From Tillandsia leiboldiana (lineage: Eukaryota; Streptophyta; Magnoliopsida; Poales; Bromeliaceae), in contig JAQNDB010000168.1 in assembly GCA_029204045.2 (NCBI GenBank), positions 57,337 through 121,336 of the forward strand: 64,000 nt of DNA, read 5' to 3'. Both the position numbers and the translations under genes were made by a program. This document shows positions 1 through 10,244 of this stretch, in pieces (the stretch's first letter is position 1; each line of letters begins with the position of its first letter). The notes below the pieces were generated by a model, which saw nothing but the letters and a program-made list of their open reading frames with translations, made no database searches and was not told the DNA's origin.

Positions 1-591
1 GCTCAATGCAGGTGGTTGTCGCTCAATTTCCCTGAAAATTAGGACTATCCACATAGGGAGTACGACCTTTGTCTCTGCTCACACTGGGGCGACGAATAAG
101 GTCCTCCGCAGATAACAAATCCACGCTACCGCTCGCCACTCTGATATCGATGCTGATGCTGCCTTCGGGGTCCACCCGATCTCCGGCATCATGGAAACTC
201 GTTATCCTGGAGAAAGAAATCAGAAATGCCTCTGCCGACCGATCTGTCCTCCATCACCCGGCGCCAAGCGCCAAAATCCAGAACTCGCCTTTGGCGGCAG
301 ATCCCTCTCCAAAGGAACTGCAATGCCACGCTCCAAACACAACGCCTACACCAACGAGGCGTCAAAACCTATAATGGAGGGACTGAATAAACTGAAAGGT
401 GTCCTGACGCAATCCACTCCCAGTCTCATATATCCTATGCGCCCCGTCCCTAGAAACCTGAAGCGCGTATTTCAACAACTGCATAAACTCTCTGGCACGG
501 GGAGGCTCTCAATTGATCACTCCATCACCACCAACCACGACTCTGCCTCCAAAGGCTCCAAACTCAATCTTACGAGTCGGGGTGGATCATC
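1..591 (-). mobile_element. Internal region of a decayed gypsy element (family B, copy B1), interrupted by A1
   Basis: This stretch is clearly homologous, with scattered substitutions and small indels, to 14587-15175, which lies inside the better-framed family B copy further right. It is therefore part of a second B internal region on the minus strand, from the gag/protease side. No usable reading frame remains. The homology stops at 591, where the A1 LTR begins. In the uninterrupted copy the matching sequence carries straight on, so this is a clean insertion point. The rest of B1 lies left of the window and inside the assembly gap. Confidence 0.8.
587..591. other. Left target-site duplication of A1 (TCATC)
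   Basis: Five bases directly left of the LTR. The uninterrupted B copy near 15165 reads TTCATCTGCC, so TCATC is genuine target sequence. The right-hand partner is not visible because of the gap. Confidence 0.6.
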
Positions 592-1969
592 TGTCACGCC
601 CCCGGGGGTTTTTGAGTCTATCAAAGCGGAAATTCGTGTGTATCTTTTTTTTTCTCTGAACATGGTACATTAAACCTCATCCCCGGTGCGTGCCAGACCG
701 CCACATACACAAAATTCTCCCTGTCCGCGGACAGAGTCTCCTTTGTATATGCACGACGTCTCATTTACAACAACATACAACAATCATCAACCATCAACCA
801 TACAATAGACATTCTACATCAAGCGGAATATTAAAGCGGCATCAATGTTTAGAAAGGATAAAGCCAGCATTTGCAAAACCCGTGCCCACACGGCACTTCG
901 TTTTGAGAAAACCCTTTTTGAAATCATTTGGTTTATCATGAAAACATGCCGCATAAGAAACATCATCAGAAGAACTAAACTATAAAAGCACAACTCATCC
1001 ACAGTGCCAAGTAATACATGTCCACGAATATTTCTACTCACAAGCAAATTAACTAACATGCGTAAAAGAGATGAGATAATGATAATAACCAAGCGTTCTG
1101 ACTACGGTCCTCGCGACGCAGTCTCAACAATCTCCCGGGTAACGCCCCTCGTAGTGCCTGTCACGGAGTGGGTAAAGTCAGTGACAAACAAAGTAGATGT
1201 CTAACAACAATAAGGAATAAGGAGCAAACCGGAAACACCGTAACCATTTCGCTAAAAACCCTGCACATATTAAGCTGGGCCCCGACCCCAGATTTATCAA
1301 TTTAATTGGGCACCAACCCCAGAATGTTTATCGGAGAGACCAAAGTCTCCCCTCGTGCGCAAGCACTCCTTTGATGCATTTAACCCCTTCCACGGTGCTG
1401 GTGTGCTATTCCCAGCGGCCGCGAAGGGGTCCTCACGGCTCCCACCCCTTTGTGAGGAACACGGGTCATACAAGACCACTCTTCCGGAAAAGTACACCCA
1501 TGCGGAGGCCAATCTGCCTGTGTACGTGCAGCATCCCAAAACGGTTTTTTTTGCCGAGATCGGCGTGTCATGAACATTGCGACCGCAGCCGCTTCAATTG
1601 TTAGATAATAACACAATTATGCGAAAGGTTAAACTGTCCATCTACTTTGTTAGATAAATTGAGAGCACTTTAATGACGATAGATGCACTTACTGCACTGG
1701 TTGTATTTACAGCAACCGTACCCACCTATTTGGAGAGAGATCGGAACACTCGAATCTTTCGCGCACCCCCGCTGCGCGTCTGGACCTAAAGAAAGTCCGC
1801 AAGGATAACTATAGTTAAAAGCGTGTACTTACATCCGAAAACATAAGACCCGATTTACTCATTTTTTTTTGACGGAAAAGTCCAACATTGTCTGGTTGAC
1901 GAAACGGAATTCCCGAGCCGCCGTCGCCGTCTGCCGGAGCCCCGCGCGGTTCAGAACCGCGCGGCGTAT

Positions 1970-2515
1970 CTCCGCGGACGATGCCCTCGCGGCGCGGTGC
2001 CCCGCGCGGGTTGCCCGTGCGACGGCCGCACGGTGCCCGCGCGGGTGCGGCCCGGCACGGTGCCCGCGCGGTTGCGGGTCCGTGCGGGTGCCGCCCGCGC
2101 GGCAGTCGCGCGGCGCCCGCGCGGTGCCCGCACGGGTGGGGGCCCCCGCGGGTGCCTCCCGCGCGGCAGCCGTGCGGCGCCCGCGCGGTGCCCGCGCGGT
2201 GCCCGAATGGATGCGGGCCCGCGCGGGGGCCGCCCGCGCGGCAGCCGCGCGGCGCCCACACGGGTGCGGGCCCGCGCGGTGCCCGCACGGGTGCGGGCCC
2301 GCGCGGTGCCCGCACGGGTGCGGGCCCGCGCGGGTGCCTCCCGCGCGTCGGCCGCGCGGCGCTCCGCGCGGCAGCCGCACGGCGCCCGCGCGGTGCCCGC
2401 AAGATTGCGTGCCCGCGCTGGTGCCTCCCGTGCGGCAGCCGCGCGGCGTCCGCGCGGTACCCGCACGGTTGCGGGTCCGCGCGGTCGCCGCGCGGCGCCC
2501 GTGCGGTGCCGTCCG
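1970..2515. repeat. GC-rich minisatellite in A1 3' LTR
   Basis: Imperfect tandem array built from GCGCGGTGCCCGC and GGGTGCGGGCCCGCGCGG-like pieces. Around 2255-2335 a 27-bp unit repeats almost exactly. It is almost pure G+C with dense CpG, and is open in several frames on both strands, giving only Arg/Ala/Pro/Gly-rich translations. It lies downstream of the TATA box in element sense, so it should be transcribed. Confidence 0.85.
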
Positions 2516-2842
2516 TGACCCTCCTCCGCGCGATGCCCTAGCGGCATCGCGCGCCTCCGCCGTCCGTTCCGCGCCTTTTCAAGGAGACGAAGTCGGCGAC
2601 GGTGACGGATACGACGGAGAAAACAAGAAACCAAGAACTCACGAAAAAGACAACGAACAAAAATCCCAAATAATTTAAATAAATTATTTTACTAACCGAA
2701 GATCGACGGGAAGGTTGTCCGGTCGTGTTCTTGTCTTCGGTTCGGCGTCCGGGAAGATCGGGCTCCTTCTCTTTCTCCTCTCCCTTTCTTCCGGCTAGGG
2801 TTTCGTCTTTTCTTTTTTCTTTTTTTTTTTTCCTTCTCTCCG

Positions 2843-2899
2843 ATTAGGGTTTTTATTTCCTTTTTCTTTTCCTTTCCGATAATCGGGATCCCTTATATA
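2843..2899 (-). promoter_or_regulatory. Putative A1 LTR core promoter: TATA box (2893-2899) with telobox downstream
   Basis: The minus strand reads CTATATAAGG at 2891-2900. About 45 nt downstream in sense is AAAACCCTAAT (telobox, 2843-2851), followed by a second AAACCCTA at about 2798. A2 has the same arrangement. Transcription start is inferred, not observed. Confidence 0.55.
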
Positions 2900-3310
2900 G
2901 TCGTACTTTACCTTTAATTAATTCCTCTTTAATTCGTACGTAAGAGAATTAATTAATTTTCCGTCTGGGATAATTAATTAACTAATTAATTATCCCCCAC
3001 GAGATAAACCACCTTATCTCTAACGGGTGCAAGATATTTAGCACGGATTCCGATGCACGACTAATTACCGTATCACTTTGAATCCCGTTCAGGGGGTTCC
3101 CGATATCGAATTTCAGATCCGATCGCGCCGTCGGCTTTCTTTTTCTGCGCACAATCGCGCAAAAATACTAGCGTCCCACAATGGCCAACTTCAAGAATTG
3201 AATAATTCTATTTCACTTAAAGGCCTAAACGACTACACGTAAGTCAAAAGTACCCCGAAAGACCGGATCACTACACCACTCACACTTTATAAAAAGTTTC
3301 GTCCCGAAAC

Positions 3311-6300
3311 TTATATACAAACCCCATTAATTAATTCGGGAAAACATTCCCTCATCTTCGATTCCAGTTCCCACGTTGCCTCGCGCTCTTCGTGGTTGCT
3401 CCACTGGACCTTCACATAGGGGATAGTTCGATTGCGCAACTTCTTGTCCTCTCTTGCCAAAATCCGCACCGGCGTCTCCTCGACGCTTAAATCCTCTCGC
3501 AACTCGATGGTGGAGGCATCCAAGGCATGAGAGGGGTCAGCTAAGTATTTTCAGAGCATTGAGACATGGAATACGTTATGGACTCGTTCGAGATTCGGCG
3601 GCAGGGCTAATCGGTACGCCACCTGTGCTACGCGTTCTAGGATCTCGAACGGTCCTACGTACCTCGGGCTTAACTTTCCCTTTATGCCGAAGCGTCGGTT
3701 CCCTTTGGAGGGCGAAACTCGGAGTAACGCGTGCTCACCCACCATGAACTCTAAGTCCCGACGTCTGTTGTCCGCGTAGCTTTTCTGTCTGCTCTGGGCG
3801 GTTAGTAGCCTCTGTCTAATCAATCGCACTTTTGCTTCGGTCTCCTCCACCAAATCTGGGCCCAGAAACTTACGCTCACCCAGGTCGTCCTAGCATATTG
3901 GAGACCGACAGCGGCGCCCGTACAGGGCCTCGTATGGTGCCATCTGAATGCTGGCCTGGTAGCTATTATTGTAGGCAAATTCCACTAGGGGCAAGCACCG
4001 TGCCCATCCTTCGCCCAGGTCTAAAACGCATGCCCGAAGCATGTCCTCCACAATTTGTATCACCCGCTCTGATTGTCCATCGGTCTGCGGGTGAAAAGCC
4101 GTACTGAAGTGCAACTTGGTTCCCATTGCTCGCTGCAGGCTCTGCCAAAAGTTTGACACAAATCGCGTGTCCCTGTCCGACGTGATGGACGTCGGCACCC
4201 CATGCAGCCTTACTATCTCGTTGATGTAGGTTTGCGCCAGTCGTTCCCGCGCCCACGTCGTGTGTATGGGCAGAAAGTGGGCCGATTTCGTCAGACGGTC
4301 CACGATTACCCATATTGCATCGTGTCCCTGTGACGATCTCGGGAACCCGGTCACAAAATCCATGGTAATCATGTCCCACTTCCTCACGGGCACCGGTAAG
4401 GGTTGCAATTTTCCTGCTGGACGCTGGTGCTCGGCCTTCACTCGTTGGCATACCAGGCAGTGTGCCACAAATCGAGTCACGTCTCCCTTCATTTTGGGCC
4501 ACCAGAAGGTCTGTTTGACGTCCTTGTACATCTTCGTTCCCCCGGGATGCGCTGTATATGGAGCTGTATGCGCCTCCCGCAGGATTTCCTCTTTGAGTTC
4601 TGGTAGATCCGGCACGCAGATTCGTCCCCGAAATCGTATGGTGCCGTCGGAGTTTACTGTGAAATCACCTCCTGGGTCGGCAGTTACTCTACCTCGCACC
4701 AGCTGGAGTTGGTCATCAGTCGACTGCCCTTCGAGAATTCTGTCAAGCAGGGTAGGTCTGACCACCAGTGTCAGAAGTCGTTCGACTGTACCCGCTGGTA
4801 CTACTTCTAGTCTTAATCGTGAAAATTTCACAATCAGACCATCTTGCTGGGTGATGGTACTTACCCCTGCCTTCTCGGCCTGTCCCTTACGGCTCAGGGC
4901 GTCGGCCACCACGTTTGCCTTTCCCGGGTGGTAGTGGATCGTTAAATCGTAATCCTTCAATAGCTCGAGCCACCGTCTTTGTCGCAAATTTAACTCCCTT
5001 TGGGTGAAAAGGTACTTAAGACTTTTATGATCTGAGTACACATTGCAGTGTGCCCCATACAGGTAGTGTCTCCAAAGCTTGAGGACGAACACAACTGCTG
5101 CGAGTTCCAAATCATGCATGGGGTAGTTTCGCTCGTATTCTTTGAGCTGCCTTGACGCATAGGCTATAACCTTTCCCCGTTGCATGAGCACTCCACCCAG
5201 TCCATTTCGCGACGCATCGCAATACACTTCATAATCCTCCCCTGGTTCCGGTAGGGCGAGAATCGGTGCTCGCGTCAATCTATCCTTGAGCTCCTCGAAG
5301 CTCCTCTGACATTTGTCCGTCCAGATGAACTTTTCCCCCTTTTTAGTCAAACGGTTTAAGGGGGTGGCTATCCTGGAGAAACCCTCCACGAAGCACCGGT
5401 AGTACCCGGCTAATCCTAGAAAGCTTCGAACCTCTGTTACCGTCGTCGGTTGGGACCAGTCCGTCACCGAATCTATCTTCTTCGGATCGACTGCGACTCC
5501 AGCCGCTGAGATTACGTGCCCCAAGAAGCCAACCTCTCGGAGCTAAAACTCACACTTTTTGAGTTTGGCGTAGAGTTTCTGTTCCCGTAGGGTCTGGAGG
5601 ACTGTGCGCAGATGTTCTTCATGTTCCTCGTCTGTACGGGAGTAGATGAGGATATCGTCGATGAAGACCACCACGAATAAATCCAGGAAAGGTTTGAATA
5701 CCCTGTTCATCATGTCCATGAACACTGCCGGGGCATTCGTGAGCCCGAACGGCATTACAGTAAATTCGTAATGACCGTAGCGAGTCCGAAAAGCCGTTTT
5801 GGGGATGTCCTCCCCCTTGACCTGGACCTGATGATAGCCCGACTGCAGGTCAATCTTTGAGAACACCGTCGCCCCCTGTAGTTGGTCGAAGAGGTCGTCG
5901 ATCCTTGGCAGGGGGTACTTGTTCTTAACGGTGACCTTATTTATCTCCCGGTAGTCGATGCACAACCGGAGACTTCCGTCCTTCTTTCTCACAAACAGGA
6001 CGGGCGCGCCCCAGGGTGATGAAGCCTTTATCCAAAAGGTCCTCCAACTGTGCCTTGAGTTCCTTCAACTCTGCGAAGGCCATGCTGTACGGTGCCTTGG
6101 TGATGGGTTTGGTGCCGGGAAGTAGTTCAATGGGAAAGTCGACTTCTCGTTCCGGCGGCGCTCCGGGGAGCTTTGCCGGAAATACGTCCGGAAATTCCCT
6201 TACCACGGGAATTTCGGAAGGCGAGGGAACGGGTCGGGTGGCTAAATCTACTGAGGCTAGATAGGCCACGCACCCGCCCTCCACCAACTTCCTAGCTCGC

Positions 6301-6725
6301 GATGCGGAGATGATAGCCAAGAAGAAAGTGCTTTTACATAACATGTACACGTTTTCTGGGAATCCCGGCTTCTGTAGTTGCACCTGGCGCTTCTCGCAGT
6401 CGATGACCGCCTGATACTCGGTAAGCCAGTCCATGCCCAAAACTACGTCATATTCCTTTAGCGGTATGACCACCAGGTCCCAGGGGCACGACAACCTTCC
6501 AAGTCTTATTGAACAAGAGGGTACTAGGCCAGTTGCCGCGATTGGCCCCCCGGGGGTCTGGACGGTCAGTAGGACATCGAGGGGACTACTTTCTAGTAGA
6601 TGTGTTTGTGCAAAAGTGCGGGGAAATAAAAGAGCGAGTCGCCCCGGTGTCAAATAGGGTTCGTGCTCGGAAATTAGAAACGGAGGTAATACCTGCGACC
6701 GCCTCCTCTTGCAGTGTCGCTCCAT
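3311..6725 (-). pseudogene. pol: A1 pol (protease-RT-RNase H-integrase-chromodomain), disabled
   Basis: The reading runs right to left. After the protease start shared with the gag frame come the RT N-terminal region (VVREFPDVFP), the RT catalytic FIDD motif (5654-5665), RNase H, the integrase zinc region (about 4440-4560), the integrase core beginning at MDFVTGFP (about 4350), the GPF/Y segment (GPFEILERV) and a C-terminal chromodomain-like tail ending at 3311. Lesions: four Gs where three are expected at 6620-6623; a 14-bp deletion near 6016 relative to A2; stop codons at 5543-5545 (Trp to TAG), 3890-3892 (Trp to TAG) and 3551-3553 (Arg to TGA). All three stops are explained by G:C to A:T transitions. 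The domain order and chromodomain place it in the Tekay clade of chromoviruses. Confidence 0.92.
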
Positions 6726-8076
6726 GTTGGCCCATGGAGTAGAGCCTCCCTCCTGGCTGTGGTCGCGATTCTCCTTCTGCTCTTGGCGCCGGAGGGCGTG
6801 GGGGTATTCCCGTTGATGCTCTACCCCGTCCCGGTGGCTGTGCCGTTGGGGTGGAAGCTGCGGAAGATGCCGCTCCAGTGTTCAGAGGACAGTTGAATCG
6901 GAAATGCCCCGGCTTGCCGCAGCGGTAACAGTGATCCTGTCTCTTAGGGCATTCCGTCACTGGATGCGATGCTCCGCAAATAACGCATGGCTTGTTCGGT
7001 GGTCGCGGTTTTCCGATTGGCGCACTATTGCTTCCTTGTTGCGTCCTGGGGTATTTTGGGGGTCGGCTCCCACCAGACGGACCCCCTCCCGGGTAAGTCT
7101 GTGTCCGCTTCCTGTCCCGGTTATTTTCTGATCCCTCACGTCGAGTTCGGGTGATAGCGAACCCCCGCTCCACTATGGTGGCTCTATCCACCACTTCCCT
7201 GAACGTGCGCAGGTCCGCTGCCTGGACCATCTCAAAGATGTCGCTCCGTAACCCGTCCACAAAAAGACGGGCCTTGTGGGGTTCGTCTCGTATAACAAAC
7301 GGGACGCAATTAACCAATCTCACGAACTCCCTTTGATATTCCATGACCGAGCGGTTCCCTTGTCTAACGTTCTTCAGGTCATCTTCCAATTGCCGCTTGA
7401 CGCTATCGGAGAAGAAAGCGTCAAAAAGTTCCTCTCTAAAGGCCGTCCATGTCGGTAACGGGTCGTTTGTAGACGGATCCGGGCGTACCGTTTTCCACCA
7501 GATGCGTGCATTCCCTTCGAGGAAGTGGACGGCTAATGGAACTCGCTCGTGTTCCTCCATCAGTAGGTCCTCGAAGAGTTTTTCCATGGTATCCACCCAT
7601 TTTTCGACGACCCATGGGTCGGTCGTCTCCCCCTCAAAAGTGGGAGGGTCATGCTTCTTGAACCCAGCCAAATTCGTCCTGACCCTTTCTCGCGTCGTTC
7701 GTTGCTCCGTGACCCCTCCTACAGCGGCGGACCCCCCGAGGGTAGGGGTCGTTCCTGCCTCCCCTGTTGTAGCTCCCATCACGAGCCCCGTGGTCGTCGG
7801 AGTAGGTACGTCCCTTGGGGATGGGGGTTGTTCCGTCGTCGTACCACCCGTCCCTTGCGGTCCCGTAGTGGGTGCGGTGGTTTCGGGCGGAGGGGTTGGA
7901 TTGCGCTCGGCTGGCGCGGTTGCCTGTCGCTGTGTCAGGTGACGAACCTGCTCCGTCAGCGTCGCTAATTGCCCGGCCATTTCCTGCAGTTGTTGTCGGA
8001 GGAGCTGGTTCTCTGCGGTGGTCGGGGCCACTCTGTCCGCGTCCGCATTCTCGGTGGACGATCTAGTCCGGGCCAT
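6586..8076 (-). CDS. gag: A1 gag with start of protease (496 aa, ends by frameshift)
   Basis: Structural polyprotein that would package element RNA in cytoplasmic particles. It starts with MARTRSSTEN, about 200 nt inside the primer site. It has an N-terminal Gln/Leu-rich segment, a low-complexity Pro/Thr stretch (residues about 55-125), the conserved retrotransposon gag core (DPWVVEKWVDTMEKLFEDL and IWWKTVRP), then two zinc knuckles: CVICGASHPVTEC (a CX2CX3HX4C variant) and CYRCGKPGHFRFNC (CX2CX4HX4C). The protease motif LFDTGA follows, with the catalytic Asp codon near 6650. The frame then meets an extra base in a G run at 6620-6623 and terminates. The same gene in E continues unbroken into pol. 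Gag itself looks intact, so it could still be made. Confidence 0.88.
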   Translation of the reverse strand: MARTRSSTENADADRVAPTTAENQLLRQQLQEMAGQLATLTEQVRHLTQRQATAPAERNPTPPPETTAPTTGPQGTGGTTTEQPPSPRDVPTPTTTGLVMGATTGEAGTTPTLGGSAAVGGVTEQRTTRERVRTNLAGFKKHDPPTFEGETTDPWVVEKWVDTMEKLFEDLLMEEHERVPLAVHFLEGNARIWWKTVRPDPSTNDPLPTWTAFREELFDAFFSDSVKRQLEDDLKNVRQGNRSVMEYQREFVRLVNCVPFVIRDEPHKARLFVDGLRSDIFEMVQAADLRTFREVVDRATIVERGFAITRTRREGSENNRDRKRTQTYPGGGPSGGSRPPKYPRTQQGSNSAPIGKPRPPNKPCVICGASHPVTECPKRQDHCYRCGKPGHFRFNCPLNTGAASSAASTPTAQPPGRGRASTGIPPRPPAPRAEGESRPQPGGRLYSMGQHGATLQEEAVAGITSVSNFRARTLFDTGATRSFISPHFCTNTSTRK

Positions 8077-8298
8077 CGCCCGCTATAGACAAAGAAACCA
8101 CGTTAACCCTAAGGTTATAACCCTAATACCCTGTCTTACGATTACACCTACATTACGTTCCCCTTTTCCCCGTACTCTCACGTACTACGCACCTATACCT
8201 TGGTTATCTCATGTCTAATTTGCTTGTGGTACCCTACACTGTGGATGTGGATCACGTCTACTATGGTTATGGTTGTTTTTCTCTGATACCATTTAATC
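8077..8298 (-). other. A1 untranslated leader
   Basis: Non-coding stretch between the primer site and the gag start. I see no further motif in it. Confidence 0.6.
8281..8291 (-). other. A1 primer-binding site (tRNA-iMet type)
   Basis: The minus strand reads TGGTATCAGAG, complementary to the 3' end of plant initiator tRNA-Met. It lies 7 bp inside the 5' LTR boundary at 8299, as expected for the minus-strand DNA primer. Confidence 0.85.
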
Positions 8299-10144
8299 TG
8301 TCACGCCCCCGGGGGTTTTTGAGTCTATCAAAGCGGAAATTCGTGTGTATCTTTTTTTTTCTCTGAACATGGTACATTAAACCTCATCCCCGGTGCGTGC
8401 CAGACCGCCACATACACAAAATTCTCCCTGTCCGCGGACAGAGTCTCCTTTGTATATGCACGGCGTCTCATTTACAACAACATACAACAATCATCAACCA
8501 TCAACCATACAATAGACATTCTACATCAAGCGGAATATTAAAGTGGCATCAATGTTTAGAAAGGATAAAGCCAGCATTTGCAAAACCCGTGCCCACACGG
8601 CACTTCGTTTTGAGAAAACCCTTTTTGAAATTATTTGGTTTATCATGAAAACATGCCGCATAAGAAACATCATCAGAAGAACTAAACTATAAAAGCACAA
8701 CTCATCCACAGTGCCAAGTAATACATGTCCACGAATATTTCTACTCACAAGCAAATTAACTAACATGCGTAAAAGAGATGAGATAATGATAATAACCAAG
8801 CGTTCTGACTACGGTCCTCGCGACGCAGTCTCAACAATCTCCCGGGTAACGCCCCTCGTAGTGCCTGTCACGGAGTGGGTAAAGTCAGTGACAAACAAAG
8901 TAGATGTCTAACAACAATAAGGAATAAGGAGCAAACCGGAAACACCGTAACCATTTCGCTAAAAACCCTGCACATATTAAGCTGGGCCCCGACCCCAGAT
9001 TTATCAATTTAATTGGGCACCAACCCCAGAATGTTTATCGGCGAGACCAAAGTCTCCCCTTGTGCGCAAGCACTCCTTTGATGCATTTAACCCCTTCCAC
9101 GGTGCTGGTGTGCTATTCCCAGCGGGCGCGAAGGGGTCCTCACGGCTCCCACCCCTTTGTGAGGAACACGGGTCATACAAGACCACTCTTCCGGAAAAGT
9201 ACACCCATGCGGAGGCCAATCCGCCTGTGTACGTGCAGCATCCCAAAACGGTTTTTTTTTGCCGAGATCGGCGTGCCATGAACATTGCGACCGCAGCCGC
9301 TTCAATTGTTAGATAATAACACAATTATGCGAAAGGTTAAACTGTCCATCTACTTTGTTAGATAAATTGAGAGCACTTTAATGACGATAGATGCACTTAC
9401 TGCACTGGTTGTATTTACAGCAACCGTACCCACCTATTTGGAGAGAGATCGGAACACTCGAATCTTTCGCGCACCCCCGCTGCGCGTCTGGACCTAAAGA
9501 AAGTCCGCAAGGATAACTATAGTTAAAAGCGTGTACTTACATCCGAAAACATAAGACCCGATTTACTCATTTGTTTTTGACGGAAAAGTCCAACATTGTC
9601 CGGTTGACGAAACGGAATTCCCGAGCCGCCGTCGCCGTCTGCCGGAGCCCCGCGCGGTTCAGAACCGCGCGGCGTATCTCCGCGGACGATGCCCTCGCGG
9701 CGCGGTGCCCCGCGCGCGTTGCCCAAGCGACGGCCGCACGGTGCCCGCGCGGGTGCGGCCCGGCACGGCGCCCGCGCGGTTGCGGGTCCGTGCGGGTGCC
9801 GCCCGCGCGGCAGTCGCGCGGCGCCCGCGCGGTGCCCGCACGGGTGCGGGCCCGCGCGGGTGCCTCCCGCGCGGCAGCCGTGCGGCGCCCGCGCGGTGCC
9901 CGCATGGATGCGGGCCCGCGCGGGGGCCGCCCGCGCAGCAGCCGCGCGGCGCCCGCACGGGTGCGGGCCCGCGCGGGGGCCGCCCGCGCGGGGGCCGCCC
10001 GCGCGGCAGCCGCGTGGTGCCCGCACGGGTGCGGGCCCGCGCGGGTGCCTCCCGCGCGGCGGCCAGCGCGGCGCCCGGCGCGGTGCCCGCATGGAGGCGG
10101 GCCCGCGCGGGGGCCGCCCGCGCGGCAGCCGCACGGCGCCCGCC
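8299..10144 (-). repeat. A1 5' LTR, truncated by assembly gap
   Basis: Colinear with 592-2437 at an offset of 7707 bp, with about 11 differences outside the GC array. Inside the array there are length changes, for example a 12-bp unit missing near 9900. The part equivalent to 2440-3275, including the TATA box, is missing into the Ns. Confidence 0.92.
9678..10144. repeat. GC-rich minisatellite in A1 5' LTR, ends at gap
   Basis: The same array as at 1970-2515 but with rearranged units. The assembly breaks inside it, which suggests the extreme GC content or repetition defeated assembly. Confidence 0.85.
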
Positions 10145-10244
10145 NNNNNNNNNNNNNNNNNNNNNNNNNNNNNNNNNNNNNNNNNNNNNNNNNNNNNNNN
10201 NNNNNNNNNNNNNNNNNNNNNNNNNNNNNNNNNNNNNNNNNNNN
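10145..10244. other. Assembly gap (100 N)
   Basis: A run of exactly 100 Ns, a conventional gap of unknown size. By alignment to complete copies, the real interval must contain at least about 0.84 kb of A1 LTR, the A1 target duplication, about 0.67 kb of B internal sequence and about 1.43 kb of B LTR, if no other rearrangement occurred. Confidence 0.95.

Larger units (their letters stand above)
592..3275 (-). repeat. A1 3' LTR (2684 bp)
   Basis: It begins TGTCACGCCCCC and ends CACTACA, so it has TG...CA ends when read on the plus strand. It matches 8299-10144 and 54774-57351. Read in the element's sense (minus) it holds, in order, AT-rich TTAATTAA tracts, a TATA box, telobox motifs, a GC-rich tandem array, a module shared with LTRs E and D/G, and a CCCCCGGGGG palindrome at the 3' terminus. 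Open frames across the GC array are byproducts of base composition, not genes. Confidence 0.93.
592..10144 (-). mobile_element. A1: Ty3/gypsy (Tekay-type chromovirus) retrotransposon, nearly full length, right end in gap
   Basis: Minus-strand LTR element: 3' LTR 592-3275, decayed pol and gag, primer site, then a 5' LTR from 8299 that is cut by the run of Ns. It is inserted in family B internal sequence with TCATC immediately left of the LTR; the matching right-hand target duplication would be in the gap. The LTRs differ at about 11 positions over the first 1.4 kb (my count by eye), so the insertion is young. Yet pol carries an extra base, a 14-bp deletion and three stop codons. A second member of the family is A2 at 54774-60298. 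Confidence 0.92.

Noticed and set aside
1859..2678. Long frames over the GC array of LTR A (also 9523-10311 and 55845-56780)
   Set aside because: Same reason; one set even reads through the run of Ns.
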